Below, in pieces: positions 1 to 7,054 of a DNA stretch of 7,054 nucleotides. Numbering within the stretch: position 1 is the stretch's first letter; each line of letters opens with the position of its first letter. The stretch is taken from positions 1 to 7,054 of the forward strand of contig CAIVXW010000478.1 of the NCBI GenBank assembly GCA_903910005.1, given 5' to 3'. The notes beneath the pieces were generated by a model. That model worked only from the letters and a program-made list of their open reading frames with translations. It was not told where the DNA came from and made no database searches. This DNA comes from an uncultured Methylococcaceae bacterium. Its GTDB lineage: Bacteria > Pseudomonadota > Gammaproteobacteria > Methylococcales > Methylococcaceae. Made by a program: the position numbers and the translations under genes.

Positions 1-362
1 GCCGGTACCCGTTTGGTCGGGGAGCCGGATTCAGGCGGGCCAATCTGTTTGCGGTAGTTTACGTAGTGGCCCAGCAGTTCAAGCAGGCTCCACAGTCCAA
101 ACGCTTCATGCAGCGATTTGTAGCTGATCAGATTATACCGGACCATATTCTCCAGGCCATCGGGGTAGCGGTCAAACGGCATGTCGGCATGCTGCTGGAT
201 GACGCTCATGTCCAGTAGTTGCCGTTTGCTGGATAAATCGCGCTCAATTTCAACCTCATAGGGGCTGTCCTTGAAGTAAACGGTCAGAAACACGCCCAGC
301 AGACGGTGCCAGTCACGGTTACGAACGGTATCAGAATCGATGGGTGCGGTTGGTGTATTCAT
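1..362 (-). CDS. Conserved hypothetical protein, N-terminal 120 residues (C-terminus cut by window edge)
   Basis: An open frame runs from ATG at 362-360 off the left edge without a stop. It is coding-like: after a variable first 15 residues comes DWHRLLGVFLTVYF (17-30), then an acidic stretch EVEIERDLS (36-44), RQLLDMSVI (47-55), a PDGLENM segment (67-73), NLISYKS (77-83) and GHYVNYRKQ (98-106). I recall this overall pattern from a family of hypothetical proteins, often present in several copies per genome, in sulfur-oxidising gammaproteobacteria and other environmental bacteria. The order acidic cluster, D51, then K82 at a strand end is reminiscent of the PD-(D/E)XK nuclease fold, but that is inference and no activity is assigned. 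The start is uncertain. No Shine-Dalgarno precedes ATG 362, and the frame stays open upstream with further ATGs at 425 and 479. I prefer 362 because such proteins usually begin shortly before the DWHRL segment. It lies 155 bp downstream of the kinase gene on the same strand, so it could be read from the same transcript or have its own promoter. Confidence 0.75.
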   Translation of the reverse strand, partial: MNTPTAPIDSDTVRNRDWHRLLGVFLTVYFKDSPYEVEIERDLSSKRQLLDMSVIQQHADMPFDRYPDGLENMVRYNLISYKSLHEAFGLWSLLELLGHYVNYRKQIGPPESGSPTKRVP

Positions 363-517
363 GGGTAGGCAGTCTACCACACGCAGAGTGATTTTGATGC
401 CTGCCGCCCTGGTTTTTTCGTACATCTTCCGGGCGGTTTTGATGCCGTAGCGGGTATTTGGCCTGGCGTTTGGCTGCATGGTCGACCAGGGTTCGGACGG
501 CCTGCGGGGCTGAGTAC
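363..517. other. Intergenic gap between kinase stop and the left-edge gene
   Basis: This 155-bp stretch separates the kinase stop codon (TAA, 520-518) from the preferred start of the next gene. I see no stem followed by a T-run on the minus strand, so there is no recognisable intrinsic terminator for the kinase transcript. A 10-bp perfect palindrome, TGGTCGACCA, sits at 479-488. A 5-bp inverted repeat with a 5-nt loop (GGTAG/CTACC) lies at 364-378, immediately before the ATG. On the minus strand TGGTAGACT at 381-373 resembles an extended -10 element so close to ATG 362 that any transcript from it would be almost leaderless, but no matching -35 is visible. The frame of the downstream gene stays open through the whole gap, so part of it may be translated as an N-terminal extension. 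Confidence 0.5.
392..446. repeat. 10-bp direct repeat TTTTGATGCC, two copies 45 bp apart
   Basis: The plus strand reads TTTTGATGCC at 392-401 and again at 437-446. The copy-to-copy distance is 45 bp, a multiple of three. On the minus strand both copies are in the open frame that leads into the left-edge gene and encode GIK-T and GIK-I. This could be a small tandem-duplication remnant, a pair of binding half-sites, or chance in a short sequence. No family is recognised. Confidence 0.4.
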
Positions 518-3500
518 TTACCCCGGTTCCTGTTCTTTAGCCACTAAATGTTCCCGAAACCGGGCCAATGCTTCCAGTGCAACACCGGTTTGCAGCTTGC
601 GGGTGGCTTCAAGCACCGGTCGGAAGGTCATGCCTGATCGGGTTTGCTGCAACAGGCTTTCAATTTGTTCGGCGGTACGTCGGGCCGAGAGGTTATTGTC
701 TGTCAGTTGTTGCTGTAGTTGTTCCAGTCGGGATTCCAGTTCTGCCTGGTTGGCCGGATTCAATCGGGTTGTTTCAACCTGGGTTGTTTCGACCGGCCTC
801 ACCCATTTCAGCAGGGTTTTTACCAGACGATCAACGTCAACGGGTTTGGTGAGATGATCCACCATACCGGCCGCCAAACAGGCCTGGCGATCACGCGACA
901 TGGCCATGGCCGTCAGGGCAATGATGGGCGGTGCAGAATTGCCCAACTGGCTCAGTATGCGGGCCGTGGTTTGATAACCATCCATTTCCGGCATTTGCAC
1001 ATCCATCAGCACAGCCGCGTGGCTCTGCGGATGAATCAGGCTCAAGGCTTCCATGCCGCTCTCGGCCAGAGTGACCTCAAGCCCTACTGATTTCAGCCAG
1101 TCGCCTACCAGTAAACGGTTGTTCTCCTGGTCATCTACCACCAGAATACGGCAACCGCGCAGAGGCCGGGCCAGTTCGTTCAGATCGGAAACGGTAGTGG
1201 GCACCGCAGGGGGCAACCCGGCTTGTGTCGTCAGCTTGAACGGCAGAACCACCCGGAAGGTACTGCCCTGACCGAGGCTGCTTTCCAGCGTGATCTGGCC
1301 TCCCATCAACTCAGCCAGTCGCCGGGTAATGGCCAGGCCCAGTCCGGTGCCCCCATACTTGCGGGTGGTGGAGGTATCGGCCTGTTCAAAACTGGAGAAC
1401 AGCCGAACCTGCTGTTCCGGCGCAATGCCGATGCCGGTGTCGGTTACGGTTGTCTCAACCAGCAGGCCGGTTTCAGTAAAATCCAGAACCCTGACGAACA
1501 GGCTGACTGATCCCTGTTCGGTGAATTTAAGCGCGTTGCCAATCAGATTGGATAGTATCTGGTTAAAGCGTAGGGCATCACCACTCAGAAAACGTGGTAG
1601 ACGTGAATCCAGTTCCAGTTTCCAGACCAGTCCCTTGCCCTTGATCTGATCGCTGTAGAGGTCTGCCACCGTATTGATGACGCTTTCTACATCAAAAGGG
1701 GCGGATTCCAGCTCCATGAAACCGGCCTCGATCTTGGAATAATCCAGTATGTCATTAAGCAAACGCAGCAAGGCCCGGGCAGCCCGGTCAACCTTGGTCA
1801 GATAGTCCCTCTGCCGTGAATCCAGCACGGTGTCGAGGGTGAGTGCGGTCAGCCCGATGATCGCGTTCATCGGGGTGCGAATATCATGACTGACATTGGC
1901 AAGGAATTCCCCCTTCGCCCGATTGGCAGTTTCTGCCAGTTGACGGGCTTCCTGCAGCTCTGCTTCAAACAATCGCTGCCGGGTAATGTCGCGGTTGATG
2001 CCGATCATCCGAACCGGCTGACCGTAAGCATCGGCCTCCACTACCGCCGCCGCATGAATGTGACGAATCCGGCCATCAGGAAACAACAGCCTGAAATCAT
2101 CCTGCCATTCGGTCAGGGTGTTGCGGGCCACCCACAAATGCCGCGCTACACTATCGCGTTCTTCAGGATGCAGGCGGGTGTACCAGGCCTCGTAATACAG
2201 TTTGCTCTGACGTATGTGGGCGGGGGGTTCGTACAAGGCGAACATGCGTTCGTCCCATTCGAGTGAATCGTCCGCGAAGTTCCAGATCCAGATACCCACA
2301 TCCGCCGCCTCAGTCGCCAGGCTCAGACGCCTGAAGGCACTTTGTATTTGCTGTTCGGCGGTAACGCGCCGACTGATGTCCAGCAGCGAAGCGATAATGT
2401 AGCGGGTTTCCCCAATGAGTGTGGTGCCCAGGCCAATTTCCACCGGAACTTCACTGCCATCACTGAGCAGTGCCTTGACGTCCTGATCCAGGTAAACCGG
2501 CAGCGGTTGAGTGACCTGCACAAAACCGATACGGGACTGCCGGTGCCGCTCCCGTTGGCTGATCGGCACAAAATCATCAACCAGACGCCCTTGCAGAGCC
2601 TCATGATCGCAGTGGAATAATTCGCCCGCCTTGCGATTGGCCAACTCAATATGGCCATCCTCCCTGACCAGCAGCATGGCGATGGGGCTGCAGGCAATAA
2701 TCTGGCGGGCCTTCAGTTCGCTCAGACGCAGTGCCTCGGTGCGTTCCTCTACCTTGTGCTCCAGACCGGCGTTCAGTTCGCGGATGCTGTTTTCCATGCG
2801 CCGTTGTTCAGTAACGTCGATCACCACACAGTGGGTGCGCAGGAACCGCCCCTCCACATCCCGTTGAATGCGACCCGACACCAGAACCGTGAGGGTGACC
2901 CCATCGCGTCGTACCAATTTGAGTTCGCCCTCGACCCGATGCTCTGCCTTGAACTCATCATAGGCGGTATCGAACTGATCCCGGATTGAATCATCCCAGA
3001 AACGGCAAAAATCAAGGCCGATCATTTGCTCCGGTGAATCAAATCCCAGTAATTCGGCCATTTTGTCATTTGCATCCACCCAGTTGCCGTGAATATCCAG
3101 TGACTGATAAGCGACCGGCAGGTGTTCAAACAGGCTGCGGAAACGGCTTTCACTCTCCGCCAGCAGCAACTGGCCCTGTTTGCGCTCGGTGATGTCCGAA
3201 GTAAACAGGATGATTCCGCCCACCTGGCCGTCGGCACTGTACCAGGGGTGGATGGCCCAGTTCAGCCACTGCTGTCTGCCATTGGGCCAGGTGTAAATAT
3301 CCTCCTCACAAGAGACCTGCTGACCCCCGAGACCTTGGCGATGGGCCTCGCGCCAGTGTTCCGGCATGGCCGGAAAGAGTTCATAGTGGGACTGGCCAGC
3401 AAGATCGGCAGCCTGCAGTTGATAATCCTCACGCCAGCGACGGCTGGCCACCAGATAGCACATATTGCGGTCAAACATGGCCAGGGCAGCCGGGGCATGT

Positions 3501-6133
3501 TCTATGAAGAGGGCCAGACGGGCTTCGCTATCCCTGAGAGCCAGAGCGGTACGTTGCTGATCGGTGATGTCCATGATCACACCGGCCACCATCTCGGTGC
3601 CGGCCGCATCCGTACGAATGCGCCCGCGTCCGTAAATCCAGCGAATCTCGCCATCCGGTCGCCGGATGCGGCAATGGGTGTCACTGCACAATTTTTCACG
3701 CCTGATGTATTCCATGGCCTGCTGAACCTGAGGCCGGTCTTCCGGCAGGACATGACTCATGAAGCGTTCAATGCTCCAGTACGGGAGGGGCTCCTCGTAA
3801 CCAAAGATACGGTCGTGTAGCGGTGAACGGCTGATTTCACCGGTTGCCGGGTTGGATTCCCACTCACCAACCCCGAGGGTTTCCAGGGCAAAGCGGTGAC
3901 GGTGTTCCAGCAACTGAATCGCCTCCTCCCGCTTTTTCTGATCCGTGATGTCAATGTGAGTGCCCAGCAGAATACTCTGGCGGACGCTATCTCCCTCGCT
4001 GATCATGGCCCCCCGCGACAGTATCCAGCGGTACGAACCGTCCCGGTGCCGCATGCGGAATTCCGTCTCGTACCCACCCTGTGGACGTTGTTCCAGATAG
4101 CGCGCCACAACCTCCATGGTCGGTTCAATATCGTCAGGATGAACCCGGTCGTACCATTCGCGGAAATGATCCGAAATTTCTTCCGGTTCATGGCCCAGTT
4201 GTTTTTTCCATTCGGGTGAGTAATACACCCGGTCAGTCTGGACGTTCCACTCCCACAGCCCGATTGAACCGCTCTGCACCGCAATCTGCAGTCGCTGGGC
4301 AATTTCCTCACGCAAGCGGGCCTCACGTACCCGCCGGGTTACGTCCAGCACCACCCCCATCAACTGGCTTTCGCTGTCCAATATGATCGAATGGGTGTGA
4401 ATCTCGGTATCAATCAAGCGTCCGTCCCGGCGCATCATTCGTTCCAGGTGTACCGGTTGATCAGCGTCTTTGGCCATTTCCCGCAGTATGCAACCGGAAA
4501 TAAAACCGGTGTGGAATCGTTCCATCATTTCATCCGCATCGGCATACCCGAACATCTGCACCAGGGCCGGATTGACGTAGATCAATCGCCCCTCCTGCTG
4601 AATGAAGATACCTACCAACGGTTGTTCGATCATCGCCCGAAAACGGGATTCGGAGGTTCGATACTGGCGGGTACGCAGTTCGACCAAATTTTCCAGATTG
4701 CCTTGCTGATCCTGAAGTTGCTGCCGAACCCGCTCCAGTTCAGTGACATCCACGAAGGTGCTGATAAAGCATCGCTCTGACTGAAAAACGATCGGATGAA
4801 CCGTCATGAGCAGATGCCTGCCATCGCCCTGACAGCAGCGTATCCGGATCGCCAGGGCAACGATGGACGGTTCAACCCGCAAGCGATGGCGAATTTCCGT
4901 GCGGATGCCGGGTTCCAGCCAGAAATCAGGTTCCTGATCAAACCGATAATTGAATTCGGCCTGGTCACATCCCAGCAACCCCAAAAAGGCTTTGTTGAAG
5001 CGTACCGGATAATCGTCGCGAGCCCGGCTGATCAGCATACCGATCGGATTGGTCTCAAACAGAACGTTCAGGGTGGTTTGTTCGGCCTGGCGCGACAGGC
5101 CGAATGCCTGTATCTGATAGCGATATAACAGCAGACTGAACAGTAGGGTCACCGCCAAACCACTGACCAGCAACATGACCGGCACCGGGGAGTACTGGCT
5201 GGCCAGAAACTGGAGGCCAGGTGTCAGTTGTAATTCCAGGGTACGACCGGCCATGGCGTGAATCACCGAATAGTGTAAATTCGGTGGAAGGCTGTCATCG
5301 GGGGGTGCCTGAATAAAGGCGGTCGAGCGATACACGACCCCGTCATCATACCCGTAGCCCACATCACGTAACTGCACGCGCAATGTCTGGTGATCAGACA
5401 GCGGCGTCCGATTGTCCACCAATGTCCCCATCTGAATGACGGTAACGGTAAAGCCGCGAATACGTTGGCGTCGTTCCTGGCGACTGGCAGGTATGGCACC
5501 CTCACCATAATCGGGCACGAACAACAGCATCCCGCGTTGATTGCCGGTTTCCTGAATCAGGTGAACCGGCCCGGTCGCTACCGGCAGACCGGTATCGCGG
5601 GCACTTTCCAGTGCCAGACGCCGTGCGCTGTCTGACCCCAGATTGACTCCCCGGGCGATTTCATTGCCGGAACGGGGCTCAACCTGCTCCACAACGGCAT
5701 AATCAGCGTGATGACTGGCGGCAAATAACTGGTTGCCGATCAGGTCACGCATTGCCCATCCGGCATCGTCTGTGGCGCGACGCCCGGCCTCGTAGCCTTC
5801 CCGCTGGGCTTCGGTGAAATACCTGACCCTATAAATGGCCCGGACATCGGCTGTACCTGACAGAAAGGGTTGAACCGTGCGGGAAAAGCTGGCCGTATCC
5901 TGGGCCGGTGATAACTCATGTATCCGGTTGACGGCCTGACTGAGGGTAATAACTTCCCTGAAGCCATCGAGGATACGGTTGGCCTGATTGACGGCATGAT
6001 CGTGAAAACGCACCGATACCTGTAGCGTTTCCCGGTAACGGGAAGCCTGGTAAACCGCCGCACTGGTCAGACTGCCAATGACGAACAACAACAGGGCTGC
6101 GGGAGCGGCACGCCGCTTGTCGTTTTGATTCAT
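518..6133 (-). CDS. CHASE / eight-PAS hybrid sensor histidine kinase with C-terminal REC
   Basis: This is a 1871-residue membrane sensor kinase that autophosphorylates on histidine and relays phosphate to its own receiver. From the N-terminus: membrane span about 11-29 after a KRR positive end; periplasmic CHASE domain about 75-285 (conserved RGVNLGSDSARRLAL, DTGLPVATGPV, RGFTV); membrane span about 317-339; eight PAS/PAC units, about 353-466, 494-602, 612-735, 743-862, 869-985, 993-1112, 1138-1258 and 1266-1387, each closing in D-[VI]-[TS]. Units 3, 4 and 8 look like the PAS_3 type. HisKA follows with H1416 in NVSHDIRTPMN, then HATPase_c with N1533, DTGIGI at 1565-1570 and GGTGLGL from 1594. 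The REC domain has acidic D1667/D1668, phospho-acceptor D1711, T1741 and K1763. A helical tail (about 1792-1865) resembles a degenerate HPt. All catalytic motifs are intact. ATG 6133 is the only plausible start: the frame upstream is open but lacks a start codon, and the Shine-Dalgarno is poor. It lies 55 bp after the cyclase gene, so co-transcription is likely. The PAS ligands cannot be told from sequence. Confidence 0.97.
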   Translation of the reverse strand: MNQNDKRRAAPAALLLFVIGSLTSAAVYQASRYRETLQVSVRFHDHAVNQANRILDGFREVITLSQAVNRIHELSPAQDTASFSRTVQPFLSGTADVRAIYRVRYFTEAQREGYEAGRRATDDAGWAMRDLIGNQLFAASHHADYAVVEQVEPRSGNEIARGVNLGSDSARRLALESARDTGLPVATGPVHLIQETGNQRGMLLFVPDYGEGAIPASRQERRQRIRGFTVTVIQMGTLVDNRTPLSDHQTLRVQLRDVGYGYDDGVVYRSTAFIQAPPDDSLPPNLHYSVIHAMAGRTLELQLTPGLQFLASQYSPVPVMLLVSGLAVTLLFSLLLYRYQIQAFGLSRQAEQTTLNVLFETNPIGMLISRARDDYPVRFNKAFLGLLGCDQAEFNYRFDQEPDFWLEPGIRTEIRHRLRVEPSIVALAIRIRCCQGDGRHLLMTVHPIVFQSERCFISTFVDVTELERVRQQLQDQQGNLENLVELRTRQYRTSESRFRAMIEQPLVGIFIQQEGRLIYVNPALVQMFGYADADEMMERFHTGFISGCILREMAKDADQPVHLERMMRRDGRLIDTEIHTHSIILDSESQLMGVVLDVTRRVREARLREEIAQRLQIAVQSGSIGLWEWNVQTDRVYYSPEWKKQLGHEPEEISDHFREWYDRVHPDDIEPTMEVVARYLEQRPQGGYETEFRMRHRDGSYRWILSRGAMISEGDSVRQSILLGTHIDITDQKKREEAIQLLEHRHRFALETLGVGEWESNPATGEISRSPLHDRIFGYEEPLPYWSIERFMSHVLPEDRPQVQQAMEYIRREKLCSDTHCRIRRPDGEIRWIYGRGRIRTDAAGTEMVAGVIMDITDQQRTALALRDSEARLALFIEHAPAALAMFDRNMCYLVASRRWREDYQLQAADLAGQSHYELFPAMPEHWREAHRQGLGGQQVSCEEDIYTWPNGRQQWLNWAIHPWYSADGQVGGIILFTSDITERKQGQLLLAESESRFRSLFEHLPVAYQSLDIHGNWVDANDKMAELLGFDSPEQMIGLDFCRFWDDSIRDQFDTAYDEFKAEHRVEGELKLVRRDGVTLTVLVSGRIQRDVEGRFLRTHCVVIDVTEQRRMENSIRELNAGLEHKVEERTEALRLSELKARQIIACSPIAMLLVREDGHIELANRKAGELFHCDHEALQGRLVDDFVPISQRERHRQSRIGFVQVTQPLPVYLDQDVKALLSDGSEVPVEIGLGTTLIGETRYIIASLLDISRRVTAEQQIQSAFRRLSLATEAADVGIWIWNFADDSLEWDERMFALYEPPAHIRQSKLYYEAWYTRLHPEERDSVARHLWVARNTLTEWQDDFRLLFPDGRIRHIHAAAVVEADAYGQPVRMIGINRDITRQRLFEAELQEARQLAETANRAKGEFLANVSHDIRTPMNAIIGLTALTLDTVLDSRQRDYLTKVDRAARALLRLLNDILDYSKIEAGFMELESAPFDVESVINTVADLYSDQIKGKGLVWKLELDSRLPRFLSGDALRFNQILSNLIGNALKFTEQGSVSLFVRVLDFTETGLLVETTVTDTGIGIAPEQQVRLFSSFEQADTSTTRKYGGTGLGLAITRRLAELMGGQITLESSLGQGSTFRVVLPFKLTTQAGLPPAVPTTVSDLNELARPLRGCRILVVDDQENNRLLVGDWLKSVGLEVTLAESGMEALSLIHPQSHAAVLMDVQMPEMDGYQTTARILSQLGNSAPPIIALTAMAMSRDRQACLAAGMVDHLTKPVDVDRLVKTLLKWVRPVETTQVETTRLNPANQAELESRLEQLQQQLTDNNLSARRTAEQIESLLQQTRSGMTFRPVLEATRKLQTGVALEALARFREHLVAKEQEPG

Positions 6134-6188
6134 GCGTGTAGGCCGATGGATTATGCGACGTTGACGGGCGGCGAGGCTGGCAAATCCG
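6134..6188. other. Short gap between cyclase stop and kinase start
   Basis: The 55-bp spacer has no T-run terminator and no recognisable promoter pair. A 6-bp inverted repeat, TGACGG/CCGTCA, at 6162-6167 and 6186-6191 overlaps the cyclase stop codon and encloses an 18-nt loop. It is too weak for an intrinsic terminator. The sequence just before the kinase ATG has no good Shine-Dalgarno, so translational coupling or weak initiation is possible. The spacing and shared strand support a single transcript carrying cyclase then kinase. Confidence 0.5.
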
Positions 6189-7054
6189 TCAGGCGGGCTG
6201 AATGGCCGGTTCGGCCGGGTACAGGGTTCTGTAGCATTCGCGTGGAGGAATCATTTCACTGCAGGCAAAACGGTCGCGCCCTTGTCGCTTGGCCTGATAC
6301 AGAGCCTTGTCCGTCATCTCGACCAGATTACCGGCACAACTCAGGAGTTTGGCGCAGGTCTCCAGGCAATGACTGGAATGAACTGACTGCTCCGCGATGC
6401 GGCAGGGCAAGGCACTGCCGACACCAATGCTGACCGTCACCCGGTCGCTAACGCCGGAATACTGATGCGGTATGGCCAGCCCATGTACCCCTTCGCGAAT
6501 TCGTTCGGCTACCTGACGGGCCTGTTCCAGTGTCGTATCGGCCATGAGGACGACGAATTCTTCTCCCCCGAACCGGGCAGCCAGTTCATTGGCCCGCAGG
6601 GCCGTCTGACCAATGGCACGGGCCACCTGGGCCAGACAGATATCCCCCTGAGGGTGGCCGTAGTGATCGTTGTAGGCTTTGAAAAAATCCACGTCGATCA
6701 TCAGTAACGACAAGGTATCGTTACGCCGCATGGCCCGGTTCCATTCCATCTCCAGCCGCTCATAAAATACCCGACGGTTGGCCAGACCGGTCAACGCATC
6801 CCGGGTTGCGAGGCGTTTCAGTTCATCCAGTCGCATCTTGAGCTTGATGTGGGTATCGACCCGCGCCCGGAGTACCGGCGGATTGACGGGTTTGTGAATG
6901 AAATCGACGGCACCGGCTGCCAGTGCCCGGGATTCGGTTTCGCTGTCGTTGTGCGCTGTCACAAAGATGACGGGGATTTCACGGGTGTAAGGATCCTGCC
7001 GGAGTTGCCTGCATACTTCAAATCCATCCATACCCGGCATCATCATGTCGAGCA
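6189..7054 (-). CDS. REC-GGDEF diguanylate cyclase response regulator (N-terminus cut by window edge)
   Basis: This response regulator makes cyclic di-GMP from two GTP. The frame is open to the right edge, so the first half of the receiver is missing; the ATG codons near 7046-7038 are internal. The visible receiver starts at L-D-MMMPGMDGFEV, with the phospho-acceptor Asp at 7049-7047, the switch Thr in VTAHND at 6959-6957 and the Lys of HKPV at 6893-6891. A helical linker leads into the GGDEF domain, which begins at RDALTGLANRR (about 6804-6772). It has MIDVDFFKAYNDHYGH for metal and GTP binding, the active-site GGEEF at 6569-6555, VTVSIGV and ALYQAKRQGRDRF. All catalytic residues are present, so the protein should be active. 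The product-inhibition I-site, normally RxxD five residues before GGEEF, reads RANE (6596-6585). A loop and the C-terminal end carry unusually many cysteines. Visible architecture is a single REC plus GGDEF, as in WspR-type proteins; a second upstream REC as in PleD cannot be excluded. The downstream kinase is its likely partner. Confidence 0.97.
   Translation of the reverse strand, partial: LDMMMPGMDGFEVCRQLRQDPYTREIPVIFVTAHNDSETESRALAAGAVDFIHKPVNPPVLRARVDTHIKLKMRLDELKRLATRDALTGLANRRVFYERLEMEWNRAMRRNDTLSLLMIDVDFFKAYNDHYGHPQGDICLAQVARAIGQTALRANELAARFGGEEFVVLMADTTLEQARQVAERIREGVHGLAIPHQYSGVSDRVTVSIGVGSALPCRIAEQSVHSSHCLETCAKLLSCAGNLVEMTDKALYQAKRQGRDRFACSEMIPPRECYRTLYPAEPAIQPA

Noticed and set aside
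411..420. GGTTTTTTCG as the tail of a plus-strand terminator
   Set aside because: No GC-rich stem-loop precedes the T-run, and no plus-strand gene ends nearby.
3652..3668. Perfect 7-bp inverted repeat CATCCGG-TCG-CCGGATG, resembling a REP element core
   Set aside because: It falls inside the codons for the conserved R-R-P-D-G motif of PAS4, where such base pairing arises by chance; no second copy or extragenic context is present.
3122..3820. Long plus-strand open frame of 232 codons opposite the kinase
   Set aside because: It lies wholly antisense to conserved PAS4-PAS6 coding sequence, has no recognisable protein pattern, and many similar plus-strand frames occur across the window, as expected from the codon bias of the real gene.
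6150..6155. Minus-strand CATAAT as a -10 box for a kinase-specific promoter
   Set aside because: No -35-like hexamer lies 16-18 bp upstream and the match is a single six-base element in a short spacer.
6162..6191. Inverted repeat at the cyclase stop codon as a transcription terminator
   Set aside because: The stem is only 6 bp with an 18-nt loop and no T-run follows on the minus strand.
6189..7046. Treating the Met codons at 7046-7038 as the start of the cyclase
   Set aside because: They lie inside the receiver motif just after the phospho-acceptor Asp, and the frame continues open to the window edge, so the true start is outside.

Overview
The window carries three genes, all on the minus strand: a partial diguanylate cyclase response regulator at the right edge, a very large membrane-bound hybrid sensor histidine kinase that fills most of the window, and the first 120 codons of an uncharacterised protein running off the left edge. 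The base composition is moderately GC-rich. The signalling architecture (CHASE, a chain of PAS domains, hybrid kinase, adjacent REC-GGDEF protein) and the style of the left-edge protein suggest a Pseudomonadota chromosome, most likely a gammaproteobacterium. That placement is inference from protein style, not from a marker gene.

Layout in direction of transcription (right to left): (1) 7054-6189, a REC-GGDEF regulator whose first REC strands lie outside the window. (2) A 55-bp gap at 6188-6134 with no convincing terminator or promoter. (3) 6133-518, an 1871-residue kinase with an N-terminal membrane anchor, periplasmic CHASE sensor, second membrane span, eight tandem PAS domains, HisKA, HATPase_c, REC and a C-terminal helical tail resembling an HPt domain without its histidine. 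(4) A 155-bp gap at 517-363 holding a 10-bp direct repeat and no obvious terminator. (5) 362-1, a conserved hypothetical protein with a pattern reminiscent of PD-(D/E)XK nuclease-fold families.

The first two genes look like one functional unit. The kinase would integrate an extracytoplasmic ligand signal (CHASE) with up to eight cytoplasmic PAS inputs and pass phosphate, directly or through a separate HPt protein, to the REC domain of the diguanylate cyclase, changing c-di-GMP levels. The cyclase has an intact GGEEF active site, but its product-inhibition motif reads RxxE instead of RxxD. The left-edge gene has no evident link to this circuit.

I found no RNA gene, CRISPR array, insertion sequence or attachment site. 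No clearly new system is visible. The points most worth a second look are the altered I-site, the size and modular history of the kinase, its histidine-less HPt-like tail, and a cysteine cluster in the cyclase.
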